The notes under the pieces are model-generated. The model did not search any database. It was given only the letters and a program-made list of their open reading frames with translations, and had not been told where the DNA came from. A stretch of DNA of 7,974 bases from Clostridiaceae bacterium. Lineage in GTDB: Bacteria; Bacillota; Clostridia; Oscillospirales; Acutalibacteraceae. The DNA lies in contig JAEDHZ010000064.1 of assembly GCA_016292705.1 (NCBI GenBank), forward strand, positions 1-7,974. The letters run 5' to 3'. Positions 1 to 6,463 of the stretch are shown here, piece after piece (within the stretch, counting starts at the first letter, position 1; every line of letters begins with the position of its first letter). A program made the position numbers and the translations under genes.

Positions 1-345
1 CGCCCGAGGATTTGGAAAGGTTTTCACGGACGGGCACAAGTCCCGCCCGTACATTTAATCTGCCGTAAGGGCGGCGCTCGGAGCCGCCCGAGGATTGGGA
101 AAGGTTTTTTCGGGCGGGCACAAGTCCCGCCCGTACATTTAATCTTTCGGTAGGGGCGGCGATCAGAGCCGCCCGAGGATTTTGTAAAGGTTTTTTCGGA
201 CGGGCACAAGTCCCGCCCGTACATTTGATTTGTCCGTAAGAGCGGCGTTCAGAGCCGCCCGAGGATTTGAAAAGGTGGTTTTCGGGCGGTCGCAAGTCCC
301 GCCCGTACATTTGATCTGTCCGTATGGGCGGTGCTCGGAGTCGTT
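1..345. repeat. Tandem array of about four 85-bp GC-rich double-hairpin repeats
   Basis: Four head-to-tail units begin at about 1, 85, 170 and 256 (lengths 84, 85, 86 and about 85 bp). A decayed start of a fifth unit follows at about 342-356. The array probably continues beyond the left edge. Each unit has three parts. First comes a CGCCCGAGGATT-like start and a T-run. Next is hairpin A, for example CGGGCGGG at 111-118 pairing with CCCGCCCG at 126-133 around a CACAAGT loop. Last is a short AT-rich linker and hairpin B, for example GGGCGGC at 69-75 pairing with GCCGCCC at 83-89, which straddles the unit boundary. The A stem varies among units (CGGACGGG in units 1 and 3) while its right arm stays constant. 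Hairpin B decays in the last unit. On neither strand is a hairpin followed by a U-tract, so these are not ordinary terminators. They resemble intergenic palindromic repeats of gut clostridia; function unknown. Short open frames across them are repeat translations, not genes. Confidence 0.9.
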
Positions 346-390
346 CATGGATTGGTCTCAAGATCTTCTTTTATCCACCATCTATTATCC

Positions 391-435
391 AAATAAAAAA
401 TATCCGCACATTTGCCATATTCGGTAAATGTGCGG
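391..435 (-). terminator. Intrinsic terminator of secA
   Basis: A 13-bp stem (CCGCACATTTGCC at 404-416 with GGTAAATGTGCGG at 423-435, one G-U pair) encloses a 6-nt loop. Read on the minus strand, the stem is followed by a U-rich tract (complement of 391-403). It lies about 64 nt downstream of the secA stop codon, as expected for a Rho-independent terminator. It separates secA from the repeat array, so the repeats are probably not efficiently transcribed from secA. Confidence 0.85.
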
Positions 436-454
436 TTCGGTTTATTCATAGATT

Positions 455-479
455 TTGCATACGGCTGCGTAAAATGCAA
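455..479 (-). other. Small imperfect stem-loop in the secA 3' UTR
   Basis: TTGCAT (455-460) pairs with ATGCAA (474-479), continued by ACG/CGT around a GCTG loop with a 3-nt AAA bulge. It sits between the secA stop and the main terminator and lacks a U-tract. It could protect the 3' end of the mRNA or be chance; no function is claimed. Confidence 0.35.
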
Positions 480-499
480 GCGGCGTTTGTTTTATACGA

Positions 500-3262
500 T
501 CAGTTCTGCGTGTTATTCTTTACGCCGGGTCTGCCGCAGCATTTTTTATATTTCTTTCCGCTGCCGCAAGGGCAGGGGTCGTTGACTCCGATTTTGTCGC
601 TCTTGGACTTGCGGACAGTTTTGTTCTTTTCGCTGCCGTCGCCTGAGCCGGAAGCGCCGGTAACCTTTGCAACCTGCTCACGCTTGACTTCCTCGTCCGT
701 CCTGAATTTTGCAGAAAGGATTATTTTAACAGTATCCTCACGGATTGAGGCAACCATTGCATCAAACATATCTGCCGTTTCCTCACGGAAAGCAACAATG
801 GGATCTTTCTGACCGTAGGCAACAAGGCCGATACCCTGCTTGAGCTCATCAACTGCGTCAATGTGATCCATCCACTTGAGATCAACACAACGAAGAAGCA
901 TTGCCCGTTCAATTTCACGCATAAGCTCCGGTCCGAACTCCTTTTCACGCTCATCGTGAAGCGCATGAGCTCTTTCGCAAAGAATCTCCTGAATCTCCTC
1001 TGAGGACTTGTCGTTTTCAACAAAGTCATTTTCATCTGTGAGCCAACCGAGATACTTTTCACGCAGGGAAGCAAGATGCCATTCCTTGCTCGGAATATTC
1101 GGCGGACAGAAGAACGCAACTGAATCCTCAACAGATTCATCAATCATCTTTGAAATGACAGGCTTCATATCCTCGCCCTTGAGCACCATGTCTCGCTGAC
1201 CGTAAATTACGGTGCGCTGACGGTTCATTACATCGTCAAACGAGAGAACATGACGGCGGACGGCAAAGTTGTTGCCCTCAACCTTGCGCTGCGCGGCCTC
1301 AACCTGCTTTGAAAGCAGACCGACTTCAATCGGCATATCATCATCAACGGGCAGACTTTTCATGATGCTCATCATTCTGTCGCCGCCGAAAAGACGCAGC
1401 AGGTCGTCCTGCATTGAAAGATAGAAGCGGCTTTCGCCGGGGTCACCCTGACGGCCGGAACGGCCCCGCAGCTGATTGTCAATTCGTCTTGATTCGTGGC
1501 GCTCGGTACCGATAATATAAAGACCACCGGCTGCTCTTACCCTGTCAGCCTCCTCGGAGATTTCCTCTTTATACATCTTTTCAAGCTTCTTGAAAGTTTC
1601 CCTTGCCTCAAGAATGTCCTCATCCTGTGTTTCGCCGAAACCGGTTGCTTCCGCAATCAGCTCCTCAGGATATTCCCTTTTCCTCATTTCGCTTTTTGCA
1701 AGAAACTCTGCGTTACCGCCAAGCATAATATCGGTTCCTCGACCTGCCATGTTGGTTGCAATGGTGACTGCTCCGAACTTACCTGCCTGAGCAATAATCT
1801 CTGCTTCCTTTTCATGGTGCTTTGCATTGAGAACGTTATGCTTGATTCCACGCTTCCTGAGCGCAGCGGAAAGGCGTTCACTCTTATCAATCGAAACCGT
1901 ACCGACCAGAACGGGTTGTCCCTTTTCGTGGCAGGCAATGATCTGCTCAATTATTGCGTTGAACTTGAACTGCTCTGTCTGATAGATTACATCGTCCCGG
2001 TCAATACGCTGAACGGGCTTGTTTGTCGGAATCTCAACCGCATCAAGATTATAGATTTCCCTGAACTCCTGAACCTCGGTCATTGCGGTACCGGTCATTC
2101 CGGAAAGCTTTTCATAAAGACGGAAATAGTTCTGGAAAGTGATTGTTGCAAGGGTCTTGTTCTCCTTTGCAATCTTTACACCCTCTTTTGCTTCAATTGC
2201 CTGGTGAAGACCCTCGTTATATCTGCGGCCAATCATGATACGGCCGGTGAACTCGTCAACTATGAGCACCTGTCCGTCCTTGACAACATAGTCAACATCT
2301 CGCTTCATAACACCGTGAGCCTTGATAGCAATATTGATATGATGCGAAAGGGTGAGGTTATCAGGATCGGAGAGGTTTTCAATGTTGAAATACCTTTCCG
2401 CCTTTGCAATACCGTTTCTTGTCAGGGAGGCTATCTTACCCTTTTCGTCAACAACATAGTCAGCCCCCTGCTCCTGCGCAATTTCCTCAAGATTCATTTT
2501 GGAGTCCGCCTCGGGGATACGCAGGCATTTAAGGTGCTTGACAAAGTCGTTTGCAAGTGAATAAAGCTCGGAGGACTGACTTCCCATACCGGAAATGATG
2601 AGCGGCGTTCTCGCTTCATCAATCAGGATGGAGTCAACCTCGTCAACAACAGCAAAATAATGTCCACGCTGAACCTTTTCGTCAATGTACTGAACCATAT
2701 TATCACGAAGATAGTCAAAGCCCATCTCGTTGTTTGTGCCGTAGGTGATGTCGGCAGCATACGCCTTCCTTCTCTCCTCGGTTTCAAGTCCGTTGACGAT
2801 AAGTCCGACCGAAAGACCAAGGAAGCGGTAAACCTTACCCATCCATTCGCTGTCTCGGCGTGCAAGATAGTCGTTGACGGTAACAATATGAACACCCTTT
2901 CCGGTCAGGGCATTGAGATATGCCGGAAGCGTTGCAACGAGGGTTTTTCCCTCTCCGGTTTTCATTTCTGCAATTCTGCCCTGATGGAGAACGATTCCGC
3001 CCTCAAGCTGAACCGGGAAGTGCTTCATTGAAAGAACACGCCACGATGCCTCACGGCAGACGGCAAATGCCTCCGGGAGAATGCTGTCAAGTGACTCCCC
3101 GTCTGCAATACGCTTTTTAAATTCATCGGTTTTTGAACGCAGCGCATCATCGGAAAGAGCTGCAAACTCATCCTCAAAGGAAAGGATTTTATCGACTGTA
3201 GGTTTAATTCTCTTTATCTCTTTTGTTGAGTAATCGCCGAAGAGCTTTTTAAAAATACCCAT
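500..3262 (-). CDS. secA: Preprotein translocase subunit SecA
   Basis: This 920-aa protein is the ATPase motor that pushes unfolded preproteins through the SecYEG channel; it acts at the cytoplasmic face of the membrane. The typical order is visible. The N-terminus (MGIFKKLFGD) is followed by Walker A in NBD1 (MKTGEGKT, residues 100-107) and the DEAD-type box DEVD (207-210) in the context VVDEVDSILIDEARTP. The preprotein cross-linking region covers roughly 220-370. GMTGTA (388-393) follows, then NBD2 motifs NMAGRGTD (504-511) and the arginine-finger stretch QLRGRSGRQGDPG (597-609). The helical scaffold and wing domains come next. A basic linker leads to a C-terminal SEC-C zinc motif (C897, C899, C908, C909). 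The length is close to the usual 830-920 aa and no key motif is missing. The ATG is preceded by GAGGTG (complement of 3268-3273) at about 5-nt spacing. It has its own promoter and terminator, so it is probably monocistronic; the prfB often found beside secA in Firmicutes is absent. Confidence 0.98.
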   Translation of the reverse strand: MGIFKKLFGDYSTKEIKRIKPTVDKILSFEDEFAALSDDALRSKTDEFKKRIADGESLDSILPEAFAVCREASWRVLSMKHFPVQLEGGIVLHQGRIAEMKTGEGKTLVATLPAYLNALTGKGVHIVTVNDYLARRDSEWMGKVYRFLGLSVGLIVNGLETEERRKAYAADITYGTNNEMGFDYLRDNMVQYIDEKVQRGHYFAVVDEVDSILIDEARTPLIISGMGSQSSELYSLANDFVKHLKCLRIPEADSKMNLEEIAQEQGADYVVDEKGKIASLTRNGIAKAERYFNIENLSDPDNLTLSHHINIAIKAHGVMKRDVDYVVKDGQVLIVDEFTGRIMIGRRYNEGLHQAIEAKEGVKIAKENKTLATITFQNYFRLYEKLSGMTGTAMTEVQEFREIYNLDAVEIPTNKPVQRIDRDDVIYQTEQFKFNAIIEQIIACHEKGQPVLVGTVSIDKSERLSAALRKRGIKHNVLNAKHHEKEAEIIAQAGKFGAVTIATNMAGRGTDIMLGGNAEFLAKSEMRKREYPEELIAEATGFGETQDEDILEARETFKKLEKMYKEEISEEADRVRAAGGLYIIGTERHESRRIDNQLRGRSGRQGDPGESRFYLSMQDDLLRLFGGDRMMSIMKSLPVDDDMPIEVGLLSKQVEAAQRKVEGNNFAVRRHVLSFDDVMNRQRTVIYGQRDMVLKGEDMKPVISKMIDESVEDSVAFFCPPNIPSKEWHLASLREKYLGWLTDENDFVENDKSSEEIQEILCERAHALHDEREKEFGPELMREIERAMLLRCVDLKWMDHIDAVDELKQGIGLVAYGQKDPIVAFREETADMFDAMVASIREDTVKIILSAKFRTDEEVKREQVAKVTGASGSGDGSEKNKTVRKSKSDKIGVNDPCPCGSGKKYKKCCGRPGVKNNTQN

Positions 3263-3292
3263 TGTTTCACCTCGAAAAAATATTCATTGTTA

Positions 3293-3321
3293 ATTATAGC
3301 ACAACTGTTTGTTTTTTTCAC
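3293..3321 (-). promoter_or_regulatory. Probable SigA-type promoter of secA
   Basis: On the minus strand a perfect TATAAT (complement of 3293-3298) is preceded by an extended -10 TGC. A GTGAAA -35 (complement of 3316-3321, 4 of 6 matches) lies 17 bp upstream. Transcription would start near 3286, giving a leader of about 24 nt before the secA ATG, enough for the GAGGTG ribosome binding site. Confidence 0.7.
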
Positions 3322-3463
3322 CCCTTTTTGCAAAAAAACTTTCTGCCCTTCTCATGTAACACCCGAACCCCATATATTGACAAATTTTCATTATACTGCC
3401 GTCTGAAGCAATCATAATAGTAAACATAAGTCGATTATTTTTTTCCTTTTTTCTCCAATATTA

Positions 3464-3492
3464 TTGACAAATGTAAAATAAAGTGCCAGAAT
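3464..3492 (+). promoter_or_regulatory. Probable SigA-type promoter of the hydrolase gene
   Basis: A perfect TTGACA -35 (3464-3469) is followed after 17 bp by CAGAAT (3487-3492, 4 of 6 matches including the key A2 and T6). A TG at 3484-3485 makes it an extended -10. The start site would be near 3499, about 47 nt before the ATG at 3546. An earlier TTGACA at 3377-3382 has no suitably spaced -10 box and was not called. Confidence 0.65.
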
Positions 3493-3508
3493 TAGAGTTG
3501 GATTTATA

Positions 3509-3525
3509 GTCGGCTGTTGACCGAC
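3509..3525 (+). other. Short hairpin in the hydrolase 5' leader
   Basis: GTCGG (3509-3513) pairs with CCGAC (3521-3525) around a 7-nt loop. It lies just after the predicted start site and about 5 nt before the AAAGGGG ribosome binding site (3531-3537). It could stabilise the mRNA 5' end or be an operator half-site pair. No known riboswitch class is recognised. Confidence 0.4.
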
Positions 3526-3545
3526 ATTGAAAAGGGGAATTTAAT

Positions 3546-4733
3546 ATGCCAGGTACTATGCAGTACATCCGTAAGTTCGGCAATGTTTCGTTTTGTGACA
3601 TGCCGTTTGGTGACGCAGACAATGTTGCTTTGTGTGAAGTCACCTACATGCCGTTTGAAAAGGTCGTCTCGGAAAGTTTTACCGACGAGCCCCGTCCTTT
3701 TGATGAGGTCTGCCGTGCAATGTTCAGCTATAACGGCAACCGTCACCGTGCTCTCGGTCTGATGATCAAAAAGGGCATCTCTGTCAAGATGATGGAAATG
3801 TCAAAACAGAAGCGTTTTTCAGAAATGAAAATTGTTGCGTGCACGGAAACTTTCAAATCGAACCCGGCAGTCCAGTTCGCCGCCGCAACCTTCATTCTTC
3901 CGGACGGCAATCTTGTTGTTTCTTTCCGTGGCACGGACGACAGCCTCATCGGCTGGAAAGAGGATATTGACCTCTTTGTCCGCAATACCATTCCGTCGCA
4001 CGCTCTTGCAGTTGAATACATTGAAAATGTTGCAAAGCATTTTGAGGGTGGAATCACAATCATCGGCCATTCAAAGGGCGGAAATGTTTCACTTTTTGCC
4101 GCCCTCAACTGCTCCGAGGAAACAAGGTCAAGAATCAAGGCGGTTTATAACAACGACGGTCCCGGATTCTATGATAACTCGCCTTACAGAACAAAGCAGT
4201 ATCAGGATCTTCTTCCGAGATATAACCACTTCATTCCGAGTTCTTCGTTTGTCGGCGTTCTTCTCGCCTTTGACAAGGATTATACCGTTGTCAAGAGCAA
4301 CCGCATTCTCGGTCCGACACAGCATGACCTCGGAACATGGCAGATTGCCGACAGTGACCTCAAGACGCTTCCGCATCCCTCAAAGCTCGCAAAAATCAAC
4401 GAGATTTGCCTTTCGGGAATCCTTTACCGAATAAACAGCGAACAGAGAAACAACTTTGAACGCATTGCAACCGCTCTCATCGAGGGCTCCGGTCAGAGAA
4501 ATCTGATAGGAGTTTCAAAACACATTCCGTCGGTTGTCAAAAACACTGTTGAAACATGGAAAAACCTTGACGAAGACGCAAAGAAAGAACTGAAGGAAAC
4601 TTTCAGCGGTTCATCGGATATCATCAAAGATACCGTCAAGCTTGTTGTCCTTGAAGACGATGAAAAAGCAAGGGAACATGCTCTGGAAGGCCTTGCCTCG
4701 CAGAGAGTCAAGCTTGAAGCCCTTGAAATCTGA
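3546..4733 (+). CDS. DUF2974/Mbeg1-like alpha/beta-hydrolase (lipase-fold) of unknown substrate
   Basis: This 395-aa protein matches the pattern of the Mbeg1-like/DUF2974 family, lipase class 3-related alpha/beta-hydrolases common in Clostridia whose substrates are unknown. A beta-strand with SFRGTDDS (residues 126-133) resembles the oxyanion-hole region of class 3 lipases. The nucleophile elbow is IGHSKGGN, with Ser176 the likely catalytic residue. The family motif NNDGPGF (202-208) follows; a D (Asp204 or one in AFDKD, 241-245) and His260 in TQHDLGTW would complete the triad. That assignment is inferred from order and spacing. Residues about 270-395 form a charged, probably helical tail (EDAKKELKE, ASQRVKLEA). 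There is no signal peptide or obvious membrane segment, so it is probably cytoplasmic. The ATG has AAAGGGG (3531-3537) at 8-nt spacing. It is a single-gene unit divergent from secA and convergent with the oxidoreductase operon, so neighbours give no clue to substrate. Phospholipase, thioesterase or peptidase-like activity are all possible. Confidence 0.85.
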   Translation: MPGTMQYIRKFGNVSFCDMPFGDADNVALCEVTYMPFEKVVSESFTDEPRPFDEVCRAMFSYNGNRHRALGLMIKKGISVKMMEMSKQKRFSEMKIVACTETFKSNPAVQFAAATFILPDGNLVVSFRGTDDSLIGWKEDIDLFVRNTIPSHALAVEYIENVAKHFEGGITIIGHSKGGNVSLFAALNCSEETRSRIKAVYNNDGPGFYDNSPYRTKQYQDLLPRYNHFIPSSSFVGVLLAFDKDYTVVKSNRILGPTQHDLGTWQIADSDLKTLPHPSKLAKINEICLSGILYRINSEQRNNFERIATALIEGSGQRNLIGVSKHIPSVVKNTVETWKNLDEDAKKELKETFSGSSDIIKDTVKLVVLEDDEKAREHALEGLASQRVKLEALEI

Positions 4734-4864
4734 GTTCCGGGATGATATTTATCTTCATCGGCTGACAAAACTTTCCCGTTCAGCACAGAACAAAAAGAAA
4801 AGTTAAGTAAACTCTGATTAAATCCGATGCAGATTACGCAGGCAGATTTTTCATCAGATTGTTC

Positions 4865-4906
4865 AAAAACCGCTCAGGAATCCTATCGGATTTCAAGCGG
4901 TTTTTT
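4865..4906 (+). terminator. Intrinsic terminator of the hydrolase gene
   Basis: AAAAACCGCT (4865-4874) pairs with AGCGGTTTTT (4896-4905), and the right arm runs into a T-run (4901-4906). The loop contains a second imperfect pairing (GGAATCC near 4877-4883 with GGATTTC near 4888-4894), giving a two-tier stem. It lies about 130 nt after the stop codon and no stronger terminator is nearer. Confidence 0.75.
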
Positions 4907-4983
4907 GTGCAATATGGCAGAGATGAAGATTGTATTTGTATCAAAGCCTATGCTGTTATTTATTAAGAGGTTCCCAAAAATAT

Positions 4984-5040
4984 AAAGCCATGATTTGCAA
5001 AAACGAAAAGCTCCCTTGCCGTTTTGTGAATCATGGCTTT
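4984..5040. terminator. Long bidirectional terminator-like hairpin
   Basis: A perfect 12-bp outer stem (AAAGCCATGATT at 4984-4995 with AATCATGGCTTT at 5029-5040) continues, after a small internal loop, into a CAAAACG/CGTTTTG-type inner stem. The plus strand is followed by a short T-run (the stem's TTT plus TT at 5041-5042). On the minus strand the hairpin is followed by a U-rich stretch (complement of 4976-4983). It therefore probably terminates the minus-strand oxidoreductase operon, whose stop codon is about 140 nt away, and backs up the hydrolase terminator. A small palindromic mobile repeat is an alternative origin. Confidence 0.65.
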
Positions 5041-5079
5041 TTATGCAGGCATCGGACCGTTTTTCTACGGAATGTCACG

Positions 5080-5099
5080 GATAATACCGCTGTATTATC
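5080..5099. other. Perfect 8-bp AT-rich hairpin downstream of the operon
   Basis: GATAATAC (5080-5087) and GTATTATC (5092-5099) form a perfect inverted repeat around CGCT. No U-tract follows on either strand, so it is not called a terminator. In the operon mRNA it would lie about 80 nt after the last stop codon and may act as a 3' stabiliser. Confidence 0.45.
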
Positions 5100-5180
5100 A
5101 AGACAAATCGTGAGATATGACAAAAAGTATACCGCCGGAATTTGTGCTAAAAAATATTCAGAGGTTTCAGAGTTTTTCAA

Positions 5181-5723
5181 TTACTTCTTGCTGCCAAGCC
5201 CAATTCCCCGTCTGAGAGCAACCGTGTTCATCTCCATGATTGCCGGAGCCTTTGAAGCAAACTTCTTTTTAAGGCTGCCAAGGAACTCCTCCTCTGTGAT
5301 GATGTTCGTTGCACCGATGAGAGCGCCGATGATAACGATGTTGGCAGCCTTCGGGTTGCCGATTTCATCGGCGATATCGTCAACAGGAAGGGAAATCACA
5401 TTGACATCATCCCTGTCAACCTCGCTCGTAACTCTGTTTGAGTTGAGCAGCAAAACACCGCCGGTCTTGAGTTGGGTTTTAAACTTTGAAAACGACAGCT
5501 CGTTCATGCAGACAAGAACATCGCACTGCTTTGCAAGAGGTGAAACAACAGGGTTGTCATCAATAACAACAGTGCATTTTGCACTGCCGCCACGCTGCTC
5601 GGGACCATATTCCGGAAGAAATGTTGCATATTTTCCTCCATCAACAGCTGCCTTTGCAGTCATCATGCCTGCGGAAACAACGCCCTGTCCTCCGGAGCCT
5701 GAAAAAATTAGTGATTTCTTCAT
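5181..5723 (-). CDS. korC: 2-oxoacid:ferredoxin oxidoreductase, gamma subunit
   Basis: This 180-aa protein is the catalytic-gamma (domain III) subunit of a 2-oxoacid:acceptor oxidoreductase. In this family the subunit helps bind CoA and completes the complex with the alpha and beta subunits. The family start is clear: SGSGGQGV (residues 8-15) is followed by EYGPEQRGG (38-46), which aligns with the conserved region after the first beta-alpha units. MNELSF (73-78) and NIVIIGALIG (128-137) follow. The length is typical (about 175-190 aa). The ATG overlaps the beta-subunit stop by 4 nt (ATGA), and AAGGAGG (complement of 5734-5740) lies 10 nt upstream, so reinitiation or coupled translation is likely. 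It is the last gene of the operon. The symbol follows korDABC usage; the same subunit is called VorC or VorG in valine-type enzymes, and specificity cannot be read from gamma. Confidence 0.92.
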   Translation of the reverse strand: MKKSLIFSGSGGQGVVSAGMMTAKAAVDGGKYATFLPEYGPEQRGGSAKCTVVIDDNPVVSPLAKQCDVLVCMNELSFSKFKTQLKTGGVLLLNSNRVTSEVDRDDVNVISLPVDDIADEIGNPKAANIVIIGALIGATNIITEEEFLGSLKKKFASKAPAIMEMNTVALRRGIGLGSKK

Positions 5724-6463
5724 TTTGTTTCAGCCTCCTTGTCCTTGTATACGCCGGGTACAAAGTACGGAATTGTGTTCGTGTTCATATAATCAAGCGT
5801 CTGAAGCGGAGTCATTCCCCAGTTTGTCGGGCAGTTTGTCAGAAGCTCAATGAAAGTGAAGCCCTTTCCTGCAAGCTGAAGTTCAAACGCTTTTTTGATG
5901 CCCTTCCTTGCCTCGTTGATGCCCTTGGGAGAATTAAGTGCATATCTTGCAACAAAGACGGGCGCTTCAAGCGTTGAAATAAGCTCACAAATCTTCATCG
6001 GATAGCCGGTCTCCTTCGGATCACGGCCGTAGCGTGTTGTTGTTGTCTTCTGACCGATGAGGGTTGTGGGAGCCATCTGACCGCCGGTCATGCCGTAGGT
6101 CTGATTGTTTGCAAAAATGACTGTGAAGTTCTCGCCCCTGTTTGCGGCACCCAGAATCTCCGCAAGTCCGATGGCGGCAAGGTCGCCGTCACCCTGATAG
6201 GTAAAAACAAGCCTTTCCGGATTTGTGCGTTTAAAACCGGTTGCAACAGCCGGAGCACGACCGTGAGCCGCACCGACAATGTCGCCGTCCCAGTAAAGCA
6301 GGTTGAGCGTTGAGCAACCGACGGGAACAACATGAACGCAGTTGTCCTTCTGTCCCAGCTCATCAACTGCGTCTGCAATGATTTTTGTTGCGAGCGAGTG
6401 CATACAGCCCGGGCAGAAGCCGCTCGGCAAACCTTTCAGGCATGAAGGTCTTTTGTATTCCAT
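5720..6463 (-). CDS. korB: 2-oxoacid:ferredoxin oxidoreductase, TPP-binding beta subunit
   Basis: This 247-aa protein carries the thiamine pyrophosphate pyrophosphate-binding half of the active site and a proximal [4Fe-4S] cluster. The TPP motif starts at GDGD (91-94) and ends at NNQTYGMTGGQ (119-129). Likely cluster ligands are C17 and C20 (FCPGC), C50 (VGCS) and C211 (NCPTNWGMTP), a pattern known from KorB/PorB-type subunits. HGRAPAVATG (67-76) is also a family signature. The common CPGCGH is CPGCMH here. The length is normal for a short KorB/VorA-type beta subunit and there is no fused domain. The ATG shares one base with the alpha-subunit stop (TAATG). A GGAGGTG site (complement of 6471-6477) lies 7 nt upstream, inside the end of the alpha gene. 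It is cytoplasmic and forms the core with alpha and gamma. Confidence 0.94.
   Translation of the reverse strand: MEYKRPSCLKGLPSGFCPGCMHSLATKIIADAVDELGQKDNCVHVVPVGCSTLNLLYWDGDIVGAAHGRAPAVATGFKRTNPERLVFTYQGDGDLAAIGLAEILGAANRGENFTVIFANNQTYGMTGGQMAPTTLIGQKTTTTRYGRDPKETGYPMKICELISTLEAPVFVARYALNSPKGINEARKGIKKAFELQLAGKGFTFIELLTNCPTNWGMTPLQTLDYMNTNTIPYFVPGVYKDKEAETK

Larger units (their letters stand above)
4734..5180. other. Gene-free convergent intergenic region
   Basis: This 447-bp stretch separates the 3' ends of the plus-strand hydrolase and the minus-strand oxidoreductase operon. It holds one terminator-like hairpin (4865-4906), one long bidirectional hairpin (4984-5040) and one small perfect hairpin (5080-5099). 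A 23-codon frame at 4914-4985 has no ribosome binding site. No tRNA or convincing small gene was seen. The long plus-strand frame beginning at 4930 is antisense to the operon and starts inside this region. Confidence 0.7.

Noticed and set aside
1..345. CRISPR array
   Set aside because: The whole 85-bp unit repeats with no unique spacers between constant repeats, and no cas genes are present in the window.
24..348. Minus-strand frames of 60-66 codons containing repeated KCTGGTCARP
   Set aside because: They are translations of the tandem repeat; the peptide repeat follows the DNA period and there is no ribosome binding site or family support.
1496..2560. A 354-codon plus-strand frame opposite secA
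   Set aside because: It is fully antisense to an intact, well-conserved secA. The protein is rich in Cys, Leu and Asn with no recognisable domain, as expected for a shadow frame.
3377..3382. A TTGACA motif as a possible -35 box
   Set aside because: The nearest TATACT is only about 9 bp downstream and nothing suitable lies at 16-18 bp.
4914..4985. A 23-codon frame after the hydrolase terminator
   Set aside because: It has no ribosome binding site, begins right after a terminator and ends in the long hairpin; no evidence of coding.
4930..5853. A 307-codon plus-strand frame over the gamma and beta subunit genes
   Set aside because: It is antisense to two genes with clear family motifs, crosses the bidirectional hairpin, and has no ribosome binding site.
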